From Bradyrhizobium canariense (lineage in GTDB: Bacteria > Pseudomonadota > Alphaproteobacteria > Rhizobiales > Xanthobacteraceae): a stretch of 64,000 nucleotides of DNA. The stretch covers positions 1 through 64,000 of the forward strand of contig NZ_VSST01000024.1 of NCBI RefSeq assembly GCF_019402665.1, in the 5' to 3' direction. Both the position numbers and the translations under genes were made by a program. Below, piece after piece: positions 19,998-31,386 of the stretch; positions within the stretch are counted from its first letter, which is position 1; every line of letters starts with the position of its first letter. The notes below the pieces were generated by a model. That model did not search any database. It saw only the letters and a program-made list of their open reading frames with translations, and was not told where the DNA came from.

Positions 19998-20860
19998 CAG
20001 CGCGGGTCGGCTTTGGTCGAATCCTTGGCGAGCGTGTCGAACGCCATCAGCCTTCGGATCAGCCCTTCGAACTCGCGCAGCGGCACCATGTTGAGTCCGT
20101 CGGACGGCGCGCTGTCGGGGTCGGGATGAGTCTCGATGAAGACACCGGCAACACCAACAGCGACGGCTGCGCGCGCGAGCACCGGCACGAATTCGCGCTC
20201 GCCTCCGGAAGACGTCCCCTTCCCGCCCGGCTGTTGCACCGAATGAGTCGCGTCGAAGATCACGGGTGCGCCGGTGGAGCGCGCCAGGATCGGCAATGCG
20301 CGCATGTCCGAGACCAGGGTGTTGTAGCCGAAGGAGGCACCGCGTTCGGTCACGAGCACGTTGGGATTGTTCGCGCTCGTGATTTTGGAGACGACGTTGG
20401 CCATGTCCCAGGGCGCGAGAAACTGACCCTTCTTGACGTTGACGACCTTGCCGGTTGCGGCGGCCGCCAGCAGCAGATCGGTCTGGCGACACAGAAAGGC
20501 GGGGATCTGCAGGATGTCCACCGCCTGCGCCACCTCGGCGCACTGCGCGGAGTCGTGCACGTCGGTCAGGACCGGCAGGCCGAGCGACGATCGGATTTCG
20601 GCAAAGATCGGCAGCGACTGGGCAAGCCCGAGGCCACGCGCAGCCGACGCGCTGGTGCGATTGGCCTTGTCGAATGAGGTCTTGTAGACGAGGCCGATCT
20701 GCAGTCGCGCGGCGATCTCCTTCAGCGCGGAGGCCACCTCCAGCGCATGCTGGCGGCTTTCGAGCTGACACGGCCCGGCAATGATCGAGATCGGCAGATC
20801 ATTGCCGAATTTGACCTTGCCAATGGTGACGACCGGCGCCGCTGACGTCGAAGAGCTCAA
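19997..20860 (-). CDS. kdsA: 3-deoxy-8-phosphooctulonate synthase (KDO-8-phosphate synthase)
   Basis: A 287-residue enzyme joining phosphoenolpyruvate and arabinose-5-phosphate to give KDO-8-phosphate for lipopolysaccharide. Visible are [45 protein letters not shown] and [14 protein letters not shown], all family hallmarks. A TTG start at 20860 with GAGGGA upstream gives the normal length; the ATG at 20917 adds 19 unusual residues. It is coupled to the MFS gene downstream. Confidence 0.94.
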   Translation of the reverse strand: MSSSTSAAPVVTIGKVKFGNDLPISIIAGPCQLESRQHALEVASALKEIAARLQIGLVYKTSFDKANRTSASAARGLGLAQSLPIFAEIRSSLGLPVLTDVHDSAQCAEVAQAVDILQIPAFLCRQTDLLLAAAATGKVVNVKKGQFLAPWDMANVVSKITSANNPNVLVTERGASFGYNTLVSDMRALPILARSTGAPVIFDATHSVQQPGGKGTSSGGEREFVPVLARAAVAVGVAGVFIETHPDPDSAPSDGLNMVPLREFEGLIRRLMAFDTLAKDSTKADPR

Positions 20861-20985
20861 GGCAAATCCCTCGTTTCGGCGCGACCATAGCCGCGATGAA
20901 GGGCGGATCAACCCCATTCGGCCTCGCCTCCCAGAATATCAGGGTTGCACCCAGGCCCTCAGCTATGGCCTCGCGCCGGCGGCCT

Positions 20986-21312
20986 CTACTTCACCGCCGA
21001 GAAGGCGGTCGGCGCCAGGATCTGGCTGACGATGTTGCCGACAATCTGGCCGTCCGCCTCGCTCTCGGCGCGCCCTTTCATCCAGTCCGGATCGGTCATG
21101 AAGGCGGCCCACTTCTTCTCGCGCTCGGCGAGCGACTCCCAGGCCAGGAAATAGGTCAGCTCCTGGTTGGATTCACCGATGAGCGTCGTGAAAAACCCGG
21201 CCTGCCTGATGCCGTGCTTTTCCCACACCTTCAGCGTGACGGTCTCGAACCGCTTGAGAAGTGCCGGCAGGCGGCCGGGCACGCAGCGATAGATGCGCAT
21301 TTCGTAGATCAT
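20986..21312 (-). CDS. NIPSNAP family protein
   Basis: A 108-residue ferredoxin-like dimeric alpha-beta barrel protein of the NIPSNAP family: MIYEMRIYRCVPGRLPALL at the N-terminus, a central FLAWESLAEREKKWAAF and a C-terminal ILAPTAFS. Members are small cytoplasmic proteins of unclear function, sometimes acting in aromatic or redox metabolism. It stands alone on the minus strand between kdsA and the two-component genes, with GAGGAAC before the ATG at 21312. Confidence 0.85.
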   Translation of the reverse strand: MIYEMRIYRCVPGRLPALLKRFETVTLKVWEKHGIRQAGFFTTLIGESNQELTYFLAWESLAEREKKWAAFMTDPDWMKGRAESEADGQIVGNIVSQILAPTAFSAVK

Positions 21313-21449
21313 TCTTGTTCCTCCCTGATCAGGTCCGGCGGTTATAACGGCTGGCCCTGACGGTGTCTTGAGGCCCGCTCGGCCGCCCCCGGTGGCGTTC
21401 CGCGCATGGCTAGGGCCCGCTCAAAGCCACTTCCTCGTGAGGCGGTTCC

Positions 21450-21467
21450 CGCAATGCTGCCGCAATG
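21450..21467 (+). promoter_or_regulatory. Direct repeat CGCAATG-N4-CGCAATG upstream of the response regulator
   Basis: Two exact CGCAATG copies with an 11-bp period end 43 bp before the response-regulator start. An 11-bp tandem repeat is the usual binding geometry of OmpR/PhoB-family dimers. The same element with one spacer difference recurs at 23577-23594, so this is a likely autoregulatory box. Confidence 0.65.
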
Positions 21468-21510
21468 ATACGGCCGCTAGATTGGCGTGATTGAGGTTGA
21501 GGTGCGGATC

Positions 21511-22185
21511 ATGCGGATTTTGCTCGTCGAGGACGAGGCCGAAATGGCCGACGCGCTGGCGTCGGCGCTGAAGCGCTACGATATGGTGGTCGACCACGCC
21601 CCAACGCTCGCCGAGGCGGAAGAGGCCATTTCTGCCGACGTCCACGCCGCCGTCCTGCTCGATCGCCAGCTTCCCGATGGCGACGGTCTCACCCTGATCC
21701 CGAAACTGCGGGCGCGCGCCGACGGCGTGCCGATCATCGTGTTGACGGCGCGCGGCGAACTCGCCGATCGGGTCGCCGGACTGGACTGCGGGGCGGATGA
21801 TTATCTGTCAAAGCCGTTCGCGGTGGAGGAATTATTGGCGCGGCTGCGCGCCGTGCTGCGCCGGCCCGCCGGGATGCAGCCCGACATCATGCACGCCGGC
21901 CGCCTCGCTTTCGATTTCGGCCATCGCGAGGCAAGCATCGACGGGGCTCCGCTCGAGCTGCCACGGCGCGAGCTCCTCGTGCTGGAAGCCCTGGTCCGCC
22001 GCATGGGCCGGACCGTGCTGCGCTCCGCGCTGGAAGAAGCCGTCTACAGTTTCGACGACGAGATCCAGTCGAACGCGCTCGATACGCACGTGTCGCGCCT
22101 GCGCCGCAAACTCTCGGAAGCCGATGCGCGCGTGGAGATCCACGGCATCCGCGGCGTCGGCTATCTCTTGAAAAAGCTGCCATGA
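21511..22185 (+). CDS. OmpR-family response regulator
   Basis: A 224-residue regulator. The receiver domain covers about 1-115, with phosphoacceptor Asp in AAVLLDRQLPDGDG and Lys in ADDYLSKPFAVEELLARLRAVL. The winged-helix output domain covers about 125-220 (LELPRRELLVLEALVRRMGRT, SNALDTHVSRLRRKLSEA, IRGVGYLLKK). The ATG at 21511 with GAGGTG upstream is preferred over 21487. Its stop overlaps the start of the histidine kinase by 4 bp. It probably binds the CGCAATG repeats before itself and before the methyltransferase gene. Confidence 0.94.
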   Translation: MRILLVEDEAEMADALASALKRYDMVVDHAPTLAEAEEAISADVHAAVLLDRQLPDGDGLTLIPKLRARADGVPIIVLTARGELADRVAGLDCGADDYLSKPFAVEELLARLRAVLRRPAGMQPDIMHAGRLAFDFGHREASIDGAPLELPRRELLVLEALVRRMGRTVLRSALEEAVYSFDDEIQSNALDTHVSRLRRKLSEADARVEIHGIRGVGYLLKKLP

Positions 22186-23558
22186 GCAAGCACCACGATC
22201 CCTATTGCCTGCGCTCGCGACTGAGCTGGCGCCTGCTGTCGCTCCAGGCGGTGCTGCTCACGGCGCTCGTTGCCGTCGTCGTCGGGGCATTGAGCGCGTC
22301 CGGGTTCGTGATCGCCGGGCGCGACGAAGATCGCGTGATCGACATCGTCCAGCGCGCGCTCGCGCGCGATGCGCAAGGCAACCTGGCCCTGCGATCGACG
22401 ACCGAGCTGAAACAATTGCGCAGCGAGACCCCCGATCTCTGGTTCCTGGTCCGCGACAGGCAGGGACATTCGCTCAGCGAAGGCGCCGTGCCGGCCGAGT
22501 TCGCCGCGATCGGCAGCGGCCTCGACCAGATCAGCCAGGCGCGGCTCGGCTGGCAGCTGCTCGAGGACGATCCGCGCAAGCCCCCGGCGCGGCTGAAGCG
22601 GGTCGATACCGACGCCGGCAATGTGCAAATCATCACGGCGACGCAAGGCAGGCTCACCGGCGCCAAGGCGTTGTTCATGACGTCGCTTGCATTGCTCGGC
22701 ATGGCCCTGCCCGGACTGCTCCTCATGGGTACGGCGACCTTCATTGCCACACCGATGATCGTGCGGCGCGCCTTTAGGGGGATCGATGCGACGGCGGACC
22801 AGGCGCGGCGCATCGACATCCATCAACGCGGCGCGCGGCTGTCGCTGGACCGGATTCCGCTGGAGGTCATGCCGCTCGTGACCGCGGTCAACGACGCGCT
22901 GGCGCGGCTAGACCAGGGCTATGCCCGCCACAAGCGCTTCGTCGCCGATGCCGCACACGAGTTGCGCACGCCAATTGCAATCCTGAACACGCGGCTGGAG
23001 TCGCTTCCGGCGGGGCCGGAGAAGACCCGGTTGCTGGAGGATTCCGCGCGGCTGGCTACGCTTGCCGAGCAACTGCTCGACATTCAGCGCCTCGACCGCT
23101 GCGGTCATCCCTTCACGCGCGTCGACCTCGTCGCAATCGCGCAAAGTGCGGCCGCAGATCTCGCGCCGCTGGCCATTGCCGCCGGCTACGAGCTGGCGCT
23201 CGATGCCCCCTCCACGCCGGTCGAAACGATCGGCGATGCGGCGGCGCTGGAGCGCGCGCTGACCAACCTCGTGCAGAATGCGATCCAGCACGGCCCTCGC
23301 CGCGGCACCATCGGCATTCGTGTCACGAGGCCCGCGAGCATCGAGGTCACGGACGAAGGCGCCGGCATTCCGGCCGATCAGCGCGAACAGATATTCGAGC
23401 CATTCTATCGGCTGACACCGCTCGATCGCGGTGCCGGCCTCGGCCTCAACATGGTGCGCGAGATCGTGCTCCTGCATGGCGGCCACATCTCGGTCGCGGA
23501 CGGAGCGATCGGCGGCGCGTGCTTCAGGATTTCACTGCCGCCAGTCCGGGAGAATTGA
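22182..23558 (+). CDS. Two-component sensor histidine kinase
   Basis: A 458-residue membrane kinase. Membrane segments lie at about 19-42 and 166-190 with a periplasmic loop of about 120 residues between them. The phosphorylated His is in the H-box FVADAAHELRTPIAILNTRL (about 250-270). The ATP-binding motifs are NLVQNAIQHGP, VTDEGAGIP and GAGLGLNMVREI. The periplasmic region is of the 2CSK/TctE-like type and no ligand can be named. It forms an operon with the response regulator (ATGA overlap). Confidence 0.94.
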   Translation: MSKHHDPYCLRSRLSWRLLSLQAVLLTALVAVVVGALSASGFVIAGRDEDRVIDIVQRALARDAQGNLALRSTTELKQLRSETPDLWFLVRDRQGHSLSEGAVPAEFAAIGSGLDQISQARLGWQLLEDDPRKPPARLKRVDTDAGNVQIITATQGRLTGAKALFMTSLALLGMALPGLLLMGTATFIATPMIVRRAFRGIDATADQARRIDIHQRGARLSLDRIPLEVMPLVTAVNDALARLDQGYARHKRFVADAAHELRTPIAILNTRLESLPAGPEKTRLLEDSARLATLAEQLLDIQRLDRCGHPFTRVDLVAIAQSAAADLAPLAIAAGYELALDAPSTPVETIGDAAALERALTNLVQNAIQHGPRRGTIGIRVTRPASIEVTDEGAGIPADQREQIFEPFYRLTPLDRGAGLGLNMVREIVLLHGGHISVADGAIGGACFRISLPPVREN

Positions 23559-23576
23559 CGCAATCGGCAGGCGGCA

Positions 23577-23594
23577 CGCAATGCTGTCGCAATG
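23577..23594 (+). promoter_or_regulatory. Second CGCAATG-N4-CGCAATG direct repeat, upstream of the methyltransferase
   Basis: It is identical in both 7-bp repeats and differs only in the spacer (CTGT against CTGC at 21457-21460). It starts 18 bp after the kinase stop and ends 67 bp before the methyltransferase start, in the same orientation. This marks the methyltransferase gene as a likely direct target of the adjacent response regulator. Confidence 0.65.
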
Positions 23595-23661
23595 CACGCA
23601 AGCGATTGTTCGGCCGCCTCACCTCTGACCTGCGAGGCGCAACCAAGATGCCGGAGTGCGC

Positions 23662-24324
23662 ATGCCCAACGATTTCCTCTCGTTCTTCCTGTCATGGATG
23701 TCAGCCCCGCGTCGCGTCGGCGCGATCGCGCCGTCAGGCGCGGCGCTGGCCGATCTCATCACCCGCGAGATCACCGCATCGACCGGCCCTGTTCTCGAGC
23801 TCGGCCCCGGCACCGGCGCGTTCACCTACAAGCTGCTCAAACGCGGCGTGCGCCAGCAGGACCTCACGCTGGTCGAATACGGCTCCGACTTCATGAAGCT
23901 GCTACAGATGCGTTTCCCCAACGCGCGCGTCTTGTGGATGGATGCGGGGCGGCTGGCAGCGGAACGCCTCTATGACGGCGCACCCGTCGGCGCGGTCGTG
24001 AGCGGCCTGCCGCTGCTCAACATGTCGACGCGCAAGGTCGTCTCGATCGTCGGTGGCGCGTTCAGTCATGTCCGCCCCGGCGGCGCGTTCTACCAGTTCA
24101 CCTATGGCATGAGTTGCCCGATCCCGCGGCCCGTGCTCGACCGGCTAGGCTTGCGCGCAAAGCTGGTGGATCGTGCCCTGCTGAACGTGCCGCCGGCCGC
24201 CGTCTACAAGCTGACGCGACGACCGCAGATGAAGCTCGTCACGGGATCGCTTGCGCCTGATACGTCAATGCCGGCTGCGCCGGAGCCGATGCTTCTCGCA
24301 CGTGACTGCACCGCCACGCCCTGA
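23662..24324 (+). CDS. SAM-dependent methyltransferase, phospholipid N-methyltransferase-like
   Basis: A 220-residue class I methyltransferase. An amphipathic N-terminus (FLSFFLSWMSAPRRVGAIAPSG) precedes the SAM-binding motif VLELGPGTGAFTYKLL (about 46-61). VVSGLPLLNMSTRKV and FYQFTYGMSCPIPRPVLD follow, both typical of the rhizobial PmtA-like group that methylates phosphatidylethanolamine at the membrane. The ATG at 23662 has CCGGAG five bases upstream. The regulatory repeat before it ties it to the two-component system. True PmtA activity would need testing. Confidence 0.82.
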   Translation: MPNDFLSFFLSWMSAPRRVGAIAPSGAALADLITREITASTGPVLELGPGTGAFTYKLLKRGVRQQDLTLVEYGSDFMKLLQMRFPNARVLWMDAGRLAAERLYDGAPVGAVVSGLPLLNMSTRKVVSIVGGAFSHVRPGGAFYQFTYGMSCPIPRPVLDRLGLRAKLVDRALLNVPPAAVYKLTRRPQMKLVTGSLAPDTSMPAAPEPMLLARDCTATP

Positions 24325-24329
24325 GCCGC

Positions 24330-25973
<1,644 letters not shown>

Positions 25974-26127
25974 CTAATCCCTCGAATTCGATTCGCCAAA
26001 GCGATTCGTATTCCGCCCCAAACATTTTGCGGGGCTGTGGGTGAGCCAGAACTAAGAGTGGTGACAGAGCCTTGATGGGGATTGTTGATCCAGGACGGTA
26101 GAAGCCGCCCTGCATGGCCCCCCTGCT

Positions 26128-26514
26128 TTATTGCGAACGCGGTACTTGCGGGCCGCTCGGTGCCGGAGCCTGCTGCTGCTCGTCGGCCTTCTTCAGCGAA
26201 TCCAGGATGCCGCCCGAGGTCGGCGGAGCGATCGGTCGGCCACCGGCCGGCTGGGTCTGCGACGCCGGCGCGCCGATGATCGACGACGGCTTGCGGTCGT
26301 AGCCGGCATACCAGGACAGGAACAGGCTGGTGAGGAAGAAGCCAACGGCCAAAATTGCGGTGGTCCGCGTCAAAAGGTTCGCGGTGCCGCGGCTCGACAT
26401 GAAGCCTGCGCCACCTCCCATGCCGAGGCCCCCGCCTTCCGACTTCTGGAGCAGGACGGCGCCGATCATGACGGTGACGATCATGAGGTGAATGACGATG
26501 ACAACAGTCTGCAT
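26128..26514 (-). CDS. secG: Preprotein translocase subunit SecG
   Basis: A 128-residue inner-membrane protein with two hydrophobic segments (about 2-20 and 48-70). Between them is the conserved loop LLQKSEGGGLGMGGGAGFMSSRGTANLLTRTTA, given here only as positions 21-53 for its Gly-rich core. A long Pro/Gln-rich cytoplasmic tail follows, as is usual in alphaproteobacteria. SecG supports SecYE/SecA protein export. It sits between tpiA and pyrG on the minus strand, a gene order common in this group. Confidence 0.94.
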   Translation of the reverse strand: MQTVVIVIHLMIVTVMIGAVLLQKSEGGGLGMGGGAGFMSSRGTANLLTRTTAILAVGFFLTSLFLSWYAGYDRKPSSIIGAPASQTQPAGGRPIAPPTSGGILDSLKKADEQQQAPAPSGPQVPRSQ

Positions 26515-26599
26515 AGTGTCCTTCCGTCACAAGCCGACAGCGCCGAGACGGCGGCCAATCGTGCTTCGCGGGTTTTCCTGAAGTTGCGCGGTGTTACAC

Positions 26600-26628
26600 G
26601 ATCGGAGGGGGCATTGCCACCCCCGATC
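26600..26628 (-). terminator. Imperfect GC-rich hairpin between tpiA and secG
   Basis: GATCGG followed by a G-run pairs imperfectly with a C-run followed by CCGATC. The structure lies 27 bp after the tpiA stop on the minus strand and before secG. There is no T-tract, so it is only a possible terminator or processing signal. Confidence 0.3.
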
Positions 26629-26654
26629 CGCCGGGTCCTAAGGTTTGGAGTTAG

Positions 26655-27410
26655 CTAGGGACAGCCCTGCGCAATCGCAAGGAAATCGGCCGCCTTCAGG
26701 CTGGCTCCGCCGACCAGCGCGCCATTGACGTTCTTCACGGCCATCAGCTCCGCCGCGTTCGACGGCTTGACCGAGCCGCCATAGAGGATGCGCATCCCGG
26801 CGCCGTCGGCCTTGAACCGGGAGGTCAGGAATTCTCGGATAAACCCATGAATCTGCTCGACATCCCGGGACGTCGGGGTCAGGCCGGTGCCGATTGCCCA
26901 GACCGGCTCATAGGCCACGACAAGATTGGCGGCGGTCGAGCCATCCGGCAGCGAGCCGGTGAGCTGGCCGCGCAGGATGTCCAGGGTCTGGCCAGCATCG
27001 CGCTGGCCCTGCGTCTCGCCGATGCAGACGATAGCCGTCGCCCCGGCGCGCCAGGCGGCCTCAGCCTTCTGCCGGATCAAGGCATCGCCCTCGCCGTGGT
27101 CGGCGCGGCGCTCGGAATGGCCGACGATGATCGCGGTCGCACCCGAATCCGCCAGCATTTCGGCGGCGATATCGCCGGTATGGGCGCCGGAGGACTTGGG
27201 GTGGCAATCCTGGGCCCCCACCGCGATCTTCGTGCCGCGCGCCTTCTCGGCAAAGGCAGCGATCAGGGTCGCCGGCGGGCAAACCAGCAGGTCGGCTTTG
27301 CCGGCCACCTCTGCCGCGCCATTGAGCATGGCGTCGAATTCGGCAGTCGAGGCCTTCAGGCCGTTCATTTTCCAGTTGCCGGCGATCAGGGGGCGGATGG
27401 CATCGGTCAT
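26655..27410 (-). CDS. tpiA: Triosephosphate isomerase
   Basis: A 251-residue TIM-barrel enzyme interconverting dihydroxyacetone phosphate and glyceraldehyde-3-phosphate. The substrate Lys is in [10 protein letters not shown], the electrophile His in [14 protein letters not shown], and the catalytic Glu in [16 protein letters not shown]. The phosphate loop is [15 protein letters not shown], with [15 protein letters not shown] at the end. It is divergent from ppiD across about 223 bp. Confidence 0.98.
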   Translation of the reverse strand: MTDAIRPLIAGNWKMNGLKASTAEFDAMLNGAAEVAGKADLLVCPPATLIAAFAEKARGTKIAVGAQDCHPKSSGAHTGDIAAEMLADSGATAIIVGHSERRADHGEGDALIRQKAEAAWRAGATAIVCIGETQGQRDAGQTLDILRGQLTGSLPDGSTAANLVVAYEPVWAIGTGLTPTSRDVEQIHGFIREFLTSRFKADGAGMRILYGGSVKPSNAAELMAVKNVNGALVGGASLKAADFLAIAQGCP

Positions 27411-27633
27411 GTCAAATTCCAGCGAAATTCGGTTTGTTCATGCGCTAGCAGAGGTCCCGTGGCAGTTCCAGAGTCCAGGGGCTTTTAACCGCAGGGATCG
27501 AAAGCCTGCTAGACCCGAGGTTGCGGGGGGAAAGCCACCACTTTATGATGATTGATCAATTTGGTGACGCGCTTTTGCGGAATCTGCATTAAGACGCGCT
27601 CCCGTTCCCCTCCTGCCAAACAAGTTGGACCAA

Positions 27634-29532
27634 ATGCTTCGAGGAATGCGCAAGGCCTCATCAAACTGGCTCGGCAAGACCATTATGGCCGTTGTGATGG
27701 GCGTGCTGATCATCAGTTTCGGCGTTTGGGGCATTGCCGACATCTTCAAGGGCTTTGGGCAATCCACCGTGGCCAAGGTCGGCGGCACCGAGATTTCGTT
27801 GAACGAGTTCCGCCAGATTTACACCGATCGCCTCCAGCAGATCAGCCGCCAGTTCGGCCGGCCGCTGTCGCCTGAACAGGCGCGCGCCTTCGGCCTCGAC
27901 CGTCAGGTGCTCCAGCAGACGATCGCGGAAGCCGCCCTCGACGAAGAGGCGCGCCGGCTCGGGCTCGGCCAGTCGGACGACCAGATCCGCCAGCTCATCA
28001 TGAACGACCCGAACTTCAAGGGCGTCGGCGGCAACTTCGATCCGAACCGCTTCCAGTCCGTGATCCGCAATTTCGGCTACACCGAGCAGCGCTACGTCTC
28101 CGAGCAGCGCAAGGTCTCGCTGCGTCGGCAGATCACCGGCACAATCGGTGCCGGTATCGAGCCGCCGAAGGCGATGCTCGACGTGCTGACGCGCTTCCAG
28201 AACGAGCAGCGCGCCATTGAATTCGTCAGGCTCGACGCAGCCCAGGCAGGCACCATCGACGCGCCATCGCCCGAGGCGCTCGCCGCCTATTTCGAGGATC
28301 ACAAGGTCCAGTTCCGCGCGCCCGAATATCGCAAGATCGCGTTCGTCGTGGTCTCGCCGGAGGAGATCGGCAAGTGGAGCGAGGTGTCGGACGAGGACGC
28401 CAAGAAAGCGTTCGAGCAGCGCAAGGATCGGCTCGGCACGCCGGAGAAGCGCCAGATCCAGCAGATCGTATTTCCCAATGCCGCCGAGGCGCAGGCCGCA
28501 CGTGAGCGGCTCACCAGCGGGACGTCGTTCGAGGACCTCGGCAAGGAGCGCGGACTGAGCGCGTCCGACGTCGATCTCGGGCTCGTGACCAAATCTTCGC
28601 TCGATCCCGCAGTTGGAGACGCTGTCTTCGCGCTTCCCGCCGGTGAAATCAGCCAGCCCATCCAGGGCCGTCTCGGCACGTCGATCGTCAAGGTCGAAAA
28701 GATCGAGCCGGGCGTGGAGGCGAACTACGCGAGCGTTGCCGCCGACATCAAGCGCGAGATCGCCACCGAGCGCGCGCGCGTCAAGGTCGCCGATCTCCGC
28801 GACAAGATGGAAGACGAGCGCGGCGGCGGTGCCAGCGTGATCGACGCGGCGCAGAAGCTAGGCCTCACCGCCGTGACCATCGACGCCGTCGACCGTTCCG
28901 GCCGCGCCCCGAGCGGCCAGCCGGTCTCCGGCATTCCGCAGGGCCTCGACGTGGTGTCGCAGGCCTTCAACACCGATGTCGGCGTCGACAACGACTCGAT
29001 CTCGTTCAAGGGCGGCTATGTCTGGTACGACGTGCTTGCCATCACGCCGTCGCGCGACCGCAATCTCGACGAGGTCCGCGACCAGGTCGAGGCGCGCTGG
29101 CGCCAGGACCAGATCGCGACCAAGCTGAAGGCCAAGGCGACCGAGATCGTGCAGAAGCTTGAATCTGGCGGCAAGCTCGCTGACGAAGCAGCCGCGATCG
29201 GCGCCAAGGTCGAGACCGCCAGCGGCTTCAAGCGCGACGACTCGCCCGCCAGCGTGCCCGCAACCGTCGTGTCGGCCGCCTTCCGCGTCGGCAAGGACGG
29301 CGTCGGGCAGACGGCAGTGACCGGCGGCACCGAGGTGATCGTGTTCCGCGTCACTGAGATCATCGATCCCACGGTCGATGCCGGGTCGGAGGCGATCAAG
29401 AAGCTGAAGGACACTCTCGACCGCGCGCAGACCGAGGAGCAGGTCGCTTCCTACGTCAACAAGCTTGAAACCGACATTGGGACCACCATTAATCAGGCCG
29501 CCTTCGCGCAGGTGACCGGCGCGAACCAGTGA
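27634..29532 (+). CDS. ppiD: PpiD-like periplasmic peptidyl-prolyl cis-trans isomerase
   Basis: A 632-residue membrane-anchored folding factor. There is one N-terminal transmembrane segment (about 14-36, TIMAVVMGVLIISFGVWGIA), a SurA-N/trigger-factor-like chaperone region to about 230, and a parvulin (PpiC) domain at about 255-360 (KRQIQQIVFPNAAEAQAARE to VGDAVFALPAGEISQPI). A second chaperone-like C-terminal part follows. It assists proteins leaving the Sec translocon. ATG 27634 is chosen; TTG 27625 and ATG 27646 are alternatives because no strong ribosome site is visible. trpD follows after 14 bp. Confidence 0.92.
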   Translation: MLRGMRKASSNWLGKTIMAVVMGVLIISFGVWGIADIFKGFGQSTVAKVGGTEISLNEFRQIYTDRLQQISRQFGRPLSPEQARAFGLDRQVLQQTIAEAALDEEARRLGLGQSDDQIRQLIMNDPNFKGVGGNFDPNRFQSVIRNFGYTEQRYVSEQRKVSLRRQITGTIGAGIEPPKAMLDVLTRFQNEQRAIEFVRLDAAQAGTIDAPSPEALAAYFEDHKVQFRAPEYRKIAFVVVSPEEIGKWSEVSDEDAKKAFEQRKDRLGTPEKRQIQQIVFPNAAEAQAARERLTSGTSFEDLGKERGLSASDVDLGLVTKSSLDPAVGDAVFALPAGEISQPIQGRLGTSIVKVEKIEPGVEANYASVAADIKREIATERARVKVADLRDKMEDERGGGASVIDAAQKLGLTAVTIDAVDRSGRAPSGQPVSGIPQGLDVVSQAFNTDVGVDNDSISFKGGYVWYDVLAITPSRDRNLDEVRDQVEARWRQDQIATKLKAKATEIVQKLESGGKLADEAAAIGAKVETASGFKRDDSPASVPATVVSAAFRVGKDGVGQTAVTGGTEVIVFRVTEIIDPTVDAGSEAIKKLKDTLDRAQTEEQVASYVNKLETDIGTTINQAAFAQVTGANQ

Positions 29533-29546
29533 GTTGAAAGCACGCG

Positions 29547-30560
29547 ATGGACGACCTGAAATCGATCATTGGAAAAGTGGCGACCGGCGCCAGCCTGTCG
29601 CGTGACGAAGCGGCGTCCGCCTTCGACGCCCTGATGTCCGGCGAAGCCACGCCTTCGCAGATGGGCGGCCTCTTGATGGCGCTGCGGGTGCGCGGCGAGA
29701 CCGTCGACGAGATCACCGGCGCGGTCATGGCAATGCGCTCCAAGATGCTGACCGTGGCGGCACCGCCCGAGGCCGTCGACATCGTCGGCACCGGCGGCGA
29801 CGGCTCCGGCTCGGTCAACGTCTCGACCTGTGCCTCCTTCATCGTCTCGGGCACAGGCCTGCCGGTCGCCAAGCACGGCAACCGCGCGCTGTCGTCGCGC
29901 TCGGGCACCGCCGACGTGCTGGCCTCGCTCGGGGTGAAGATCGATCTGAGGCCCGAGCAGGTCGGTCGCTGCGTGCGCGAATGCGGCATCGGTTTCATGT
30001 TCGCCCCCGCCCATCATCCCGCCATGAAGAACGTCGGCCCGACCCGGGTGGAGCTTGCCACGCGCACGATTTTCAATCTGCTCGGGCCGCTGACCAACCC
30101 AGCCGGCGTGAAGCGGCAGATGGTCGGCGTGTTCTCCCGGCAATGGGTGCAGCCGCTGGCGCAAGTGCTCAAGAACCTCGGCTCCGAATCCGCCTGGGTC
30201 GTACACGGTTCCGATGGCCTCGACGAGATCACCCTCACCGGCCCGACCTTCGTCTCCGCGCTCCACAATGGCGAGATCCGGAATTTCGAGGTGACACCGG
30301 AGGACGCGGGCCTGCCGCGCTGCGAGGCCGGTGCACTCAAAGGCGGCGACGCCGACGCCAACGCTATCGCCTTGCAGGGCGTGCTCGACGGCAAGCCGAG
30401 CCCCTACCGTGACGTCGCGCTGATCAACGCCGCTGCCGCATTGGTCGTGGCCGGGCGTGCCAGGGATCTCAAGGAAGGTGTCGTGATCGGCGCAAAATCA
30501 CTCGACAGCGGAGCGGCGCGCGCGCGGCTGAAACATCTGATCGCGGTCTCTAACGACTGA
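29547..30560 (+). CDS. trpD: Anthranilate phosphoribosyltransferase
   Basis: A 337-residue enzyme of tryptophan synthesis that transfers phosphoribose from PRPP to anthranilate. The PRPP loop is [20 protein letters not shown]. Other family stretches are [35 protein letters not shown] and the metal-binding Asp-Glu of [16 protein letters not shown]. It lies 14 bp after ppiD and 7 bp before trpC, as part of one plus-strand operon. Confidence 0.98.
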   Translation: MDDLKSIIGKVATGASLSRDEAASAFDALMSGEATPSQMGGLLMALRVRGETVDEITGAVMAMRSKMLTVAAPPEAVDIVGTGGDGSGSVNVSTCASFIVSGTGLPVAKHGNRALSSRSGTADVLASLGVKIDLRPEQVGRCVRECGIGFMFAPAHHPAMKNVGPTRVELATRTIFNLLGPLTNPAGVKRQMVGVFSRQWVQPLAQVLKNLGSESAWVVHGSDGLDEITLTGPTFVSALHNGEIRNFEVTPEDAGLPRCEAGALKGGDADANAIALQGVLDGKPSPYRDVALINAAAALVVAGRARDLKEGVVIGAKSLDSGAARARLKHLIAVSND

Positions 30561-30567
30561 GCCTGAC

Positions 30568-31386
30568 ATGTCGGACATCTTGACCAAGATCGAAGCCTAC
30601 AAGCGCGAGGAAATCGCTGCGGCCAAGCGCGCGCAGCCGCCGTCGGCGGTGGAGGCGAAGGCCAGGGCGCAAGCAGCACCGCGCGGCTTCCTGCGCGCGA
30701 TCAAGGCCAAGCACGCCGATGGCGACTATGCGCTGATCGCGGAGGTCAAGAAGGCCTCGCCCTCAAAGGGCCTGATCCGCGCCGATTTCGATCCGCCGCT
30801 GCTGGCCAGGGCCTATGAGGCCGGGGGCGCTGCCTGCCTGTCGGTGCTGACGGACACGCCCTCGTTCCAGGGCCATCTCGACTTCATGGTGGCGGCCCGC
30901 GCGGCAACGTCACTGCCGGTGCTGCGCAAGGATTTCATGTTCGACACTTATCAGGTGGCGGAGGCCCGCGCGCACGGCGCCGACTGCATCCTGATCATCA
31001 TGGCGGCGCTCGATGATGCCACGGCCAAAGAGCTCGAGGACGCCGCGATCGCCTATGGCATGGACGTACTGATCGAGATCCACGACCGCGCCGAGCTTGA
31101 CCGCGCGCTGAAGCTGCGTTCGCCGATGATCGGCGTCAACAATCGCAATTTGCGCACCTTCGAAACCACGCTTGCGACCAGCGAAACATTGGCTCCGCTG
31201 ATCCCCGGCGACCGGCTGATGGTCGGCGAGAGCGGCATCTTCACGCCCGCCGATCTCGCCCGGCTCGAGCGCGTCGGCATGTCGACCTTCCTGGTCGGCG
31301 AGAGCCTGATGCGGCAAGCCGACGTTACCGCTGCGACGCGCACACTGCTGGCGCGCGAGACCGCGCGCGCCACAGGCACGAACTGA
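30568..31386 (+). CDS. trpC: Indole-3-glycerol-phosphate synthase
   Basis: A 272-residue single-function TrpC without the TrpF fusion seen in enterobacteria. The catalytic residues lie in [38 protein letters not shown] and [15 protein letters not shown], with the phosphate site [17 protein letters not shown]. It closes the indole ring of tryptophan. Its stop overlaps the moaC start (TGATG). Confidence 0.98.
   Translation: MSDILTKIEAYKREEIAAAKRAQPPSAVEAKARAQAAPRGFLRAIKAKHADGDYALIAEVKKASPSKGLIRADFDPPLLARAYEAGGAACLSVLTDTPSFQGHLDFMVAARAATSLPVLRKDFMFDTYQVAEARAHGADCILIIMAALDDATAKELEDAAIAYGMDVLIEIHDRAELDRALKLRSPMIGVNNRNLRTFETTLATSETLAPLIPGDRLMVGESGIFTPADLARLERVGMSTFLVGESLMRQADVTAATRTLLARETARATGTN

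Noticed and set aside
20861-20917. ATG at 20917 as kdsA start
   Set aside because: It adds 19 residues not typical for KdsA and lacks a ribosome site, while TTG 20860 has GAGGGA.
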